From Stenotrophomonas africana (GTDB lineage Bacteria; Pseudomonadota; Gammaproteobacteria; Xanthomonadales; Xanthomonadaceae): a DNA stretch of 64,000 bases. The stretch's first letter is position 1. The number at the start of each line of letters is the position of its first letter. The translations under genes and the position numbers were made by a program. Under the pieces are notes generated by a model. That model ran no database searches, was not told the DNA's origin, and was given only the letters and a program-made list of their open reading frames with translations. This document shows positions 59,015 to 64,000 of the stretch, one piece after another. The stretch lies in NCBI RefSeq assembly GCF_013004645.1, contig NZ_JABEME010000001.1:124001-188000 (forward strand). The letters are read 5' to 3'.

Positions 59015-59935
59015 CTACTGGTGACTCAGGGCGGTGCGGTAACGCTCGGCCAGCTGGCCGACCCGCCGCACGTAGTACTGGGTCTCGCTGTAGGGCGGCA
59101 CGCCACCGTGGCGGTCGACCGCGCCTTCGCCAGCGTTGTAGCCGGCTGCGGCAAGGGTCAGATCGCCATTGAAGCGCTTCAACAACCACGCAAGATACTG
59201 TACGCCGCCGCGGATGTTCTGCCCGGCATCGTAGGAGTCACTGACCCCGAAGCGCGCGGCGGTTGGCGGCATCAGCTGCATCAGCCCCTGCGCACCAGCG
59301 CGACTGAGCGCGGTCGGGTTGTAGGCCGACTCGGCGTGGATGATGGCCCGCACCACCGCCTCTTCCACGCCGAACTCGCGCGCGGCCGAGGTGATCTCGG
59401 TCTGGAAGGCCGAGGTGTTCAGGCGCACGGTGCCGAAGTCCACGCGTGGATTGACCCCGCACGCGTAGCAGCGCTCCATGAAGCTGTAGCGGATGGTCCG
59501 CACCGGGCCGAGGTTGGCGACCTGGGTCGGGCGCGCACTGGTGTAGTGCCGCACGCCGTCCTTCATGAAGGAATAGACCTGGCCGCTGACCATGCGCCCG
59601 GCGCGCGAGGCGGCCGGCTGTGCCGGAGCAGCTACGGGCGCGGGTGCAGGCGCAACCGTTGCCGGCGTTGCGGCGCTGGCGGCAACGGCAACCGGGTTGC
59701 GTTCGATGCTGGCAACCGTGGTCGGCGCTGGCCTGGGTGCGGCCACTACCGGACGCGGTGCCGGGCGGGTGTCCCGGCTGTAGCTGATGGTGCTGCAGCG
59801 CGCGCCAGCCACCCGCTTGCTCACATAGCTGGTGACGCCGTCAGCGCCCTGGCACTTGTACAGGGTTCCAGCGCTGGCCGGCGCAGCGGTCAGCGCAGCG
59901 ATGATGATCGCCGTTGTCCCCAGTATCCCCTTCAT
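59015..59935 (-). CDS. Lytic transglycosylase with DUF4124-like N-terminus
   Basis: This is a 306-residue exported enzyme that would cleave peptidoglycan between MurNAc and GlcNAc. A signal peptide (IIIAALTAAPASA) is followed by a short DUF4124-type segment (TLYKCQGADGVTSYVSK), an Ala/Pro linker (about 70-120), and a C-terminal SLT domain. The catalytic Glu is in IIHAESAYNP, followed by SRAGAQGLMQLMPPTAARFG and AAAGYNAGEGAVDRHGG. The start at 59935 is chosen because the signal peptide begins there. A tail-specific partner is not adjacent. Confidence 0.9.
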   Translation of the reverse strand: MKGILGTTAIIIAALTAAPASAGTLYKCQGADGVTSYVSKRVAGARCSTISYSRDTRPAPRPVVAAPRPAPTTVASIERNPVAVAASAATPATVAPAPAPVAAPAQPAASRAGRMVSGQVYSFMKDGVRHYTSARPTQVANLGPVRTIRYSFMERCYACGVNPRVDFGTVRLNTSAFQTEITSAAREFGVEEAVVRAIIHAESAYNPTALSRAGAQGLMQLMPPTAARFGVSDSYDAGQNIRGGVQYLAWLLKRFNGDLTLAAAGYNAGEGAVDRHGGVPPYSETQYYVRRVGQLAERYRTALSHQ

Positions 59936-59981
59936 GGCGGCGAGTGTCCCAGCTTCGCCGGGGCTTGCCAAGCGATGTGGC

Positions 59982-60950
59982 TCAGCCTGTGACCGGCGGC
60001 ACAGCCAGCACCTGGCCCAGCCCGGCCAGGCGCTGGGCCAGTTCGTCGCGCAGACCCGGCGGGGTGGTCCACAGCGCCACAGGTATGCGGTCCAGGCTGA
60101 GAATCTGCGCCAGCATCATGCCGCGGCTCTCGGCGCCCATGCGCAGCAGGCAGTGATCGGGGCCATCCGCTTCCAGTACTCCACACCATGGCGGGATGCG
60201 GCCTTCCAGCTCGGAATGACTGCCGGCCAGGCGGAGGATGGCCTGCAGCGCGAACGGCGCCTGGCTGACCGCCTGCCGCACCATCACATCCGGCGGCGCC
60301 GGCGTGCGCCGGTGCATACCCGGCTCGGAACATTCGCGCACCGCCCCCATCCGGTCCACGCGCAGGGTGCGCCAGTCCTGCCGGCCGAGGTCCCAGGCCA
60401 GCAGGTACCAGCGCCGCCCGTAATTGACCAGGTGCTGGGCCTCGACCTCGCGCTGGGTCACCGCCTCCTGCGCGCTGCGGTACTCGAAGGCCAGCCGGGA
60501 CGCCTGCCGGCAGTGCTGGGCCAGCCGTCCGAGCAGGCGTGCGTCGGTGGACGGAAGGTCGGACAAGGTGGCCGTCGCTGCATGCACTTCGCCAGCCTGC
60601 TGCCGGCGACGGGTCGGTACCAGCGGGTCGAGCTTGGACAACAGACCGCGCGCGGTGTCGTCGAGGCCAGCGACGGTCGCGGACGCGGCACGCAGGGCGA
60701 TCGCCAGGGTGGTCGCCTCCTCCTCATCCAGCAGCATCGGCAGTACCGGTGCCCCCGCCCCCAGCTGGTAGCCGCCACCGACCCCGGACGAGGCCTGGAC
60801 CGGATAGCCCAGTTCACGCAGTCGCTCGACATCACGGCGGATGCTGCGCCGGTCCACGCCCATGCGCTCGGCGAGCTCGGCCCCGGACCACTGGCGGCGG
60901 GCCTGCAGCAGGGCGATCAGGCGCAGCAGTCGATGGGCGGTATGGCGCAT
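59982..60950 (-). CDS. YafY-type transcriptional regulator with WYL domain
   Basis: This is a 322-residue regulator. An N-terminal HTH_11 winged helix (RLLRLIALLQARRQWSGAEL, MGVDRRSIRRDVERLRELG) is followed by a WYL domain (about 140-230, LVNYGRRWYLLAWDLGR) and a C-terminal WCX-like extension. WYL domains bind small ligands or nucleic acid ends. It diverges from a glutathione transferase gene, the usual target arrangement. Confidence 0.9.
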   Translation of the reverse strand: MRHTAHRLLRLIALLQARRQWSGAELAERMGVDRRSIRRDVERLRELGYPVQASSGVGGGYQLGAGAPVLPMLLDEEEATTLAIALRAASATVAGLDDTARGLLSKLDPLVPTRRRQQAGEVHAATATLSDLPSTDARLLGRLAQHCRQASRLAFEYRSAQEAVTQREVEAQHLVNYGRRWYLLAWDLGRQDWRTLRVDRMGAVRECSEPGMHRRTPAPPDVMVRQAVSQAPFALQAILRLAGSHSELEGRIPPWCGVLEADGPDHCLLRMGAESRGMMLAQILSLDRIPVALWTTPPGLRDELAQRLAGLGQVLAVPPVTG

Positions 60951-61030
60951 GAAGGATCGAGGACAGAAGTCGTCCGCAATAGTGCCTCAGGATGACCTCC
61001 AGTTCACCACCCACCGCAAGGAGCAATGCC

Positions 61031-61651
61031 ATGAATTCACGCCGGATCACCCTGTACCACGCCGCCCGTTCCCGCTCGAGCGGCGCGGTGGCCCTGCTCG
61101 AAGCGCTGGGTGCCGACTACCACATGCAGGTGCTGGACCTGAAGGCCGGCGCCAACCTGGCCCCGGCCTACCTGGCCATCAACCCGATGGGCAAGGTGCC
61201 GGCCATCGTCCACAACGGCGCGCTGGTGACCGAGCAGGTGGCGATCTACCTGTACCTGGCCGACCTGTACCCGGAAGCCGGGCTGGCCCCGCCGATCGGC
61301 GATGCCCTGCGCGGCCCCTACCTGCGCTGGATGGCCTTCTACGGCGCCTGTTTCGAGCCGGCGATGATCGACAAGGCGATGCATCGCGAGCCGCCGCCGC
61401 GCCTGATGTCGCCGTACAACGATGCGGAGACCGTGCTGCAGGTGGTCGAGGCCCAGCTGGCGCAGGGCCCGTACCTGCTCGGCGAGGTCATGAGCGCCGC
61501 CGATGTGCTGTGGGGCAATGCGCTGGGCTGGACCACGGCCTTTGGCCTGGTACAGCCTGCAGCAGCCACGGCTGACTACATCGCACGGATGAGCGCGATG
61601 ACCGCGTTCGACCGTTCGCGGCAGATCGATGCGGAGCTGGTGGCGGCGTAA
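61031..61651 (+). CDS. Glutathione S-transferase family protein
   Basis: This is a 206-residue protein. The thioredoxin-like N-terminus has ITLYHAARSRSSGAVALLEA, INPMGKVPAIV with the cis-Pro and LVTEQVAIYLYLADLYPE with the glutathione-binding acidic and Ser/Thr-type positions. The helical C-terminus has LLGEVMSAADVLWGNAL. AAGGAG precedes ATG 61031 by 9 bases. The likely active residue is Ser in the ARSRSS region. Regulation by the divergent WYL protein is likely. Confidence 0.9.
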   Translation: MNSRRITLYHAARSRSSGAVALLEALGADYHMQVLDLKAGANLAPAYLAINPMGKVPAIVHNGALVTEQVAIYLYLADLYPEAGLAPPIGDALRGPYLRWMAFYGACFEPAMIDKAMHREPPPRLMSPYNDAETVLQVVEAQLAQGPYLLGEVMSAADVLWGNALGWTTAFGLVQPAAATADYIARMSAMTAFDRSRQIDAELVAA

Positions 61652-61670
61652 GGCGCCGGCTGGGCTTCCT

Positions 61671-61776
61671 TTGTAGCGCCGAGCCCACGCTCGGCTGGTT
61701 TCAGTAGAGCCAGGCCATGCCTGGCTGCCCCATGGGAAGCGGGAAGAGCAGCCGAGCGTGGGCTCGACTCTACAAA
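61671..61776. repeat. Cluster of three GTAG palindromic units
   Basis: Units at 61671-61698, 61704-61729 and, inverted, 61748-61776. Each has GTAG at the stem base and a GCCGAGC or GCCAGGC stem. Confidence 0.75.
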
Positions 61777-61846
61777 GGGCGCGGCGGGTGGCGCGGGATG
61801 CGGGTAGAATTGCCGGCTTTCCCGCCACCCGAATGGATTAAGCGCC

Positions 61847-63265
61847 ATGACCGGGACGCCAGACGTCTTTCCGCCCGCCACGCCGGGCGGTACCCCGCTC
61901 GTTGCCCTGCCCGCCGGTCCGCGCAAGCCCGACCAGGTCAAGGGCAAGCTGTACATCAAGACCCACGGTTGCCAGATGAACGAGTACGACTCGGCCAAGA
62001 TGGCCGACGTGCTTGCCGCCAGCGATGGCCTGGAACTGACCGACAGCCCGGACGACGCCGACGTCATCCTGGTCAACACCTGCTCCATCCGCGAAAAAGC
62101 GCAGGAGAAGGTGTTCAGCCAGCTGGGCGTGTGGAAGGGCCTGAAGAACAAGGGCCGCGAGGTCATCATCGGCGTGGGCGGCTGCGTTGCCTCGCAGGAA
62201 GGCGAAGCGATCATCAAGCGCGCGCCGTTCGTCGACCTGGTGTTCGGCCCGCAGACCCTGCACCGCCTGCCGGAGCTGATCCGCGCCCGGCGTGAGCAGA
62301 AGCGTCCGCAGGTAGACATCAGCTTCCCCGAGATCGAGAAGTTCGACCGCCTGCCGGAACCGCGCGCCGAAGGCGCTTCGGCGTTCGTGTCGATCATGGA
62401 AGGCTGTTCCAAGTACTGCTCGTTCTGCGTGGTGCCCTACACCCGCGGCACCGAAGTCAGCCGCCCGTTCGAGGACGTGGTGGTGGAGGTGGCGCAGTTG
62501 GCTGCACAGGGCGTGCGCGAGATCAACCTGCTCGGCCAGAACGTCAACGCCTATCGTGGTCCCTATGGCGACGGCGAGTTCGCCGACCTCGGCCTGCTGA
62601 TCCGTACCATCGCCGAGATCGATGGGGTCGGCCGCATCCGCTTCACCACCTCGCACCCGCTGGAATTCAGCGACTCGCTGATCGACGCGTTCCGCGACGT
62701 CCCGCAGCTGGCCAACTTCCTGCATCTGCCGGTGCAGGCCGGCAGCGACCGCGTGCTGTCGGCGATGAAGCGTGGTTACACCGCGCTGGAATTCAAGTCG
62801 AAGATCCGCAAGCTGCGCGCGGTGCGCCCGGACATCTCGATCAGCTCGGACTTCATCGTCGGCTTCCCCGGCGAGACCGATGCCGACTTCGAGAAGACCA
62901 TGAAGCTGATCGAGGACATCGGCTTCGACCACAGCTTCTCCTTCATCTATTCGCGTCGCCCGGGCACCCCGGCTGCGGACCTGGAGGACACCATCAGCGA
63001 TGCCGAGAAGCACGCGCGCCTGTCGCGCCTGCAGGAGCGCATCAATGCGCATGCCGCCGGCATTTCCGAGAAGATGGTCGGCACCGTGCAGACCGTGCTG
63101 GTGGAAGGGCCCTCGCGCAAGAACCCGAACGAGCTGACCGGCAAGACCGAGAACATGCGTTCGGTGAACTTCCCGGCGCCGGCACGCCTGATCGGCCAGT
63201 TCGTGGACGTGGTGATCACCGAAGCGCTGACCAATTCGCTGCGCGCGCGGGTGGTGGCGGAATAA
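61847..63265 (+). CDS. miaB: tRNA-2-methylthio-N6-dimethylallyladenosine synthase
   Basis: This is a 472-residue radical SAM enzyme adding a methylthio group to i6A37 of tRNAs. It has an N-terminal UPF0004 domain with three Cys ligands ([34 protein letters not shown]), the radical SAM motif CSKYCSFC with [16 protein letters not shown], and a C-terminal TRAM domain (about 405-468). The 30-residue N-terminal extension is Pro rich and typical of this group. It is monocistronic, with hairpin repeats after it. Confidence 0.96.
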   Translation: MTGTPDVFPPATPGGTPLVALPAGPRKPDQVKGKLYIKTHGCQMNEYDSAKMADVLAASDGLELTDSPDDADVILVNTCSIREKAQEKVFSQLGVWKGLKNKGREVIIGVGGCVASQEGEAIIKRAPFVDLVFGPQTLHRLPELIRARREQKRPQVDISFPEIEKFDRLPEPRAEGASAFVSIMEGCSKYCSFCVVPYTRGTEVSRPFEDVVVEVAQLAAQGVREINLLGQNVNAYRGPYGDGEFADLGLLIRTIAEIDGVGRIRFTTSHPLEFSDSLIDAFRDVPQLANFLHLPVQAGSDRVLSAMKRGYTALEFKSKIRKLRAVRPDISISSDFIVGFPGETDADFEKTMKLIEDIGFDHSFSFIYSRRPGTPAADLEDTISDAEKHARLSRLQERINAHAAGISEKMVGTVQTVLVEGPSRKNPNELTGKTENMRSVNFPAPARLIGQFVDVVITEALTNSLRARVVAE

Positions 63266-63269
63266 GGTG

Positions 63270-63360
63270 TGCCGACCAACGGTCGGCACCCACCGGAATT
63301 GATGCCGACCAACGGTCGGCACCTGCCGGGGTAGTTGTGCATGCCGACCGTTGGTCGGCA
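63270..63360. repeat. Three TGCCGACC hairpin repeats after miaB
   Basis: Units at 63270-63288, 63303-63321 and, in the other orientation, 63342-63360, all TGCCGACC-AAC or GTT-GGTCGGCA. They lie between convergent miaB and the ABC-2 permease and may stop both transcripts. Confidence 0.8.
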
Positions 63361-63364
63361 TGCA

Positions 63365-64000
63365 TTAATCCAATCGTTTGCGGAAACGCAGGATCGCCAA
63401 CGTCATCATCACCACGATGAAGGCCAGCAGCGCCAGCGCGTCGTGCCACAGCTCCCACAGCGAGGCGCCGCGCAGCATGATGCCGCGCACCAGGCGCAGG
63501 AAGTGGGTCAGCGGCAGCACTTCGGCCAGCCATTGCACCGGCCGCGGCATGCCCGCGAACGGGAACATGAAGCCCGACAGCAGGATCGACGGCAGAAACA
63601 GGAACAGCGTCATCTGCATCGCCTGGAACTGCGAGCGTGCGCGCGTGGAGATCAGCAGCCCCAGCGCCAGGTTGGCCAATACCAGCAGCACCGCGGCCAG
63701 ATAGATGTCCAGCAGGCTGCCGCGGATCGGCACCTGGAACAGCCAGGTGCCCAGCACCAGCACCAGGGTGGTCTGCAGCAGGCCGATGGCTGCATAGGGC
63801 AGCACCTTGCCGACCATCAGTTCGCTGCGCGACACCGGCGTGGCGATCAGCAGTTCCATGTTGCCGCGCTCGCGTTCGCGCACCACCGCCACCGCCGTGA
63901 ACATCACCAGGGTCATGGTCAGGATCACCCCGATCAAGCCCGGCACGATGTTCACCGCCGAGCGCCGCTGCGGGTTGTAGAAGCTGGTCACGCTGACAGG
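63365..64000 (-). CDS. ABC-2 type permease, C-terminal part, cut by the window edge
   Basis: The last 211 residues of a permease are present; the frame runs open to base 64000 and the start lies outside. It has helices at about 18-40, 65-90, 98-125, 130-155 and 185-205, with the family pattern ERERGNMELLIATPVSRSEL and the FPFAGMPRPVQWLAEVLPLT stretch before the last helix. It resembles YhbS/YhhJ-type multidrug ABC-2 permeases. Its ATPase and adaptor would be expected upstream, beyond the edge. Confidence 0.85.
   Translation of the reverse strand, partial: PVSVTSFYNPQRRSAVNIVPGLIGVILTMTLVMFTAVAVVRERERGNMELLIATPVSRSELMVGKVLPYAAIGLLQTTLVLVLGTWLFQVPIRGSLLDIYLAAVLLVLANLALGLLISTRARSQFQAMQMTLFLFLPSILLSGFMFPFAGMPRPVQWLAEVLPLTHFLRLVRGIMLRGASLWELWHDALALLAFIVVMMTLAILRFRKRLD

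Noticed and set aside
63270..63360. Regularly spaced TGCCGACC repeats as a CRISPR-like array
   Set aside because: The units are self-complementary hairpins in mixed orientation with unequal spacing, as in dispersed palindromic repeats.

Overview
The window is a GC-rich gammaproteobacterial chromosome segment, most likely Stenotrophomonas of the S. maltophilia group. The evidence is the gene content and order (petABC-sspA-sspB; comEC-exbBD-msbA-lpxK-kdsB; a type IV minor pilin cluster; an Oar-like TonB receptor) and the many short palindromes with GTAG at the stem base, which match the published SMAG elements of S. maltophilia. The genus assignment is an inference.

Bases 1-6330 are the end of an integrated element beside tRNA-Cys. 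Six small tightly overlapping genes lead to a phage-type cytosine-5 DNA methyltransferase with an unusual repeated segment. An AT-richer membrane-protein gene, an excisionase-type DNA-binding protein and a tyrosine integrase facing the tRNA follow. Bases 6330-15090 hold tRNA-Cys and four copies of tRNA-Gly(GCC), two of them interspersed with genes: a four-gene efflux pump operon (outer membrane factor, permease, ATPase, adaptor), a FAD oxidoreductase, and an AT-richer scrap resembling a toxin tail plus an immunity-like gene.

Bases 15091-26574 look like one long minus-strand run: comEC, exbB, exbD, msbA, lpxK, kdsB, a low-molecular-weight phosphatase, a thioredoxin-like/NHL protein, uvrC and pgsA. 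It joins lipid A and Kdo supply, lipid A export and DNA repair. A two-component system diverges from a MipA/OmpV-type porin. Next come a TlpA-like thioredoxin, a secreted four-cysteine mini-protein, two tRNA-Val, uvrB and tRNA-Asn.

Bases 34994-42769 are the minor pilin operon fimT-pilV-pilW-pilX-pilY1-pilE, followed by ppnN. A promoter, a foldable segment and an intrinsic terminator precede ppnN, so this may be a small RNA or an attenuating leader. A large TonB-dependent receptor follows. Bases 48026-64000 are mostly housekeeping: an SDR-fold protein lacking catalytic residues, grxD, sodB, an AhpD-like protein, purEK, nadC, sspAB, the cytochrome bc1 operon, a lytic transglycosylase, a WYL regulator divergent from a glutathione transferase, miaB, and a truncated ABC-2 permease at the edge. 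Starts were chosen from ribosome binding sites and overlaps, and are noted where uncertain.
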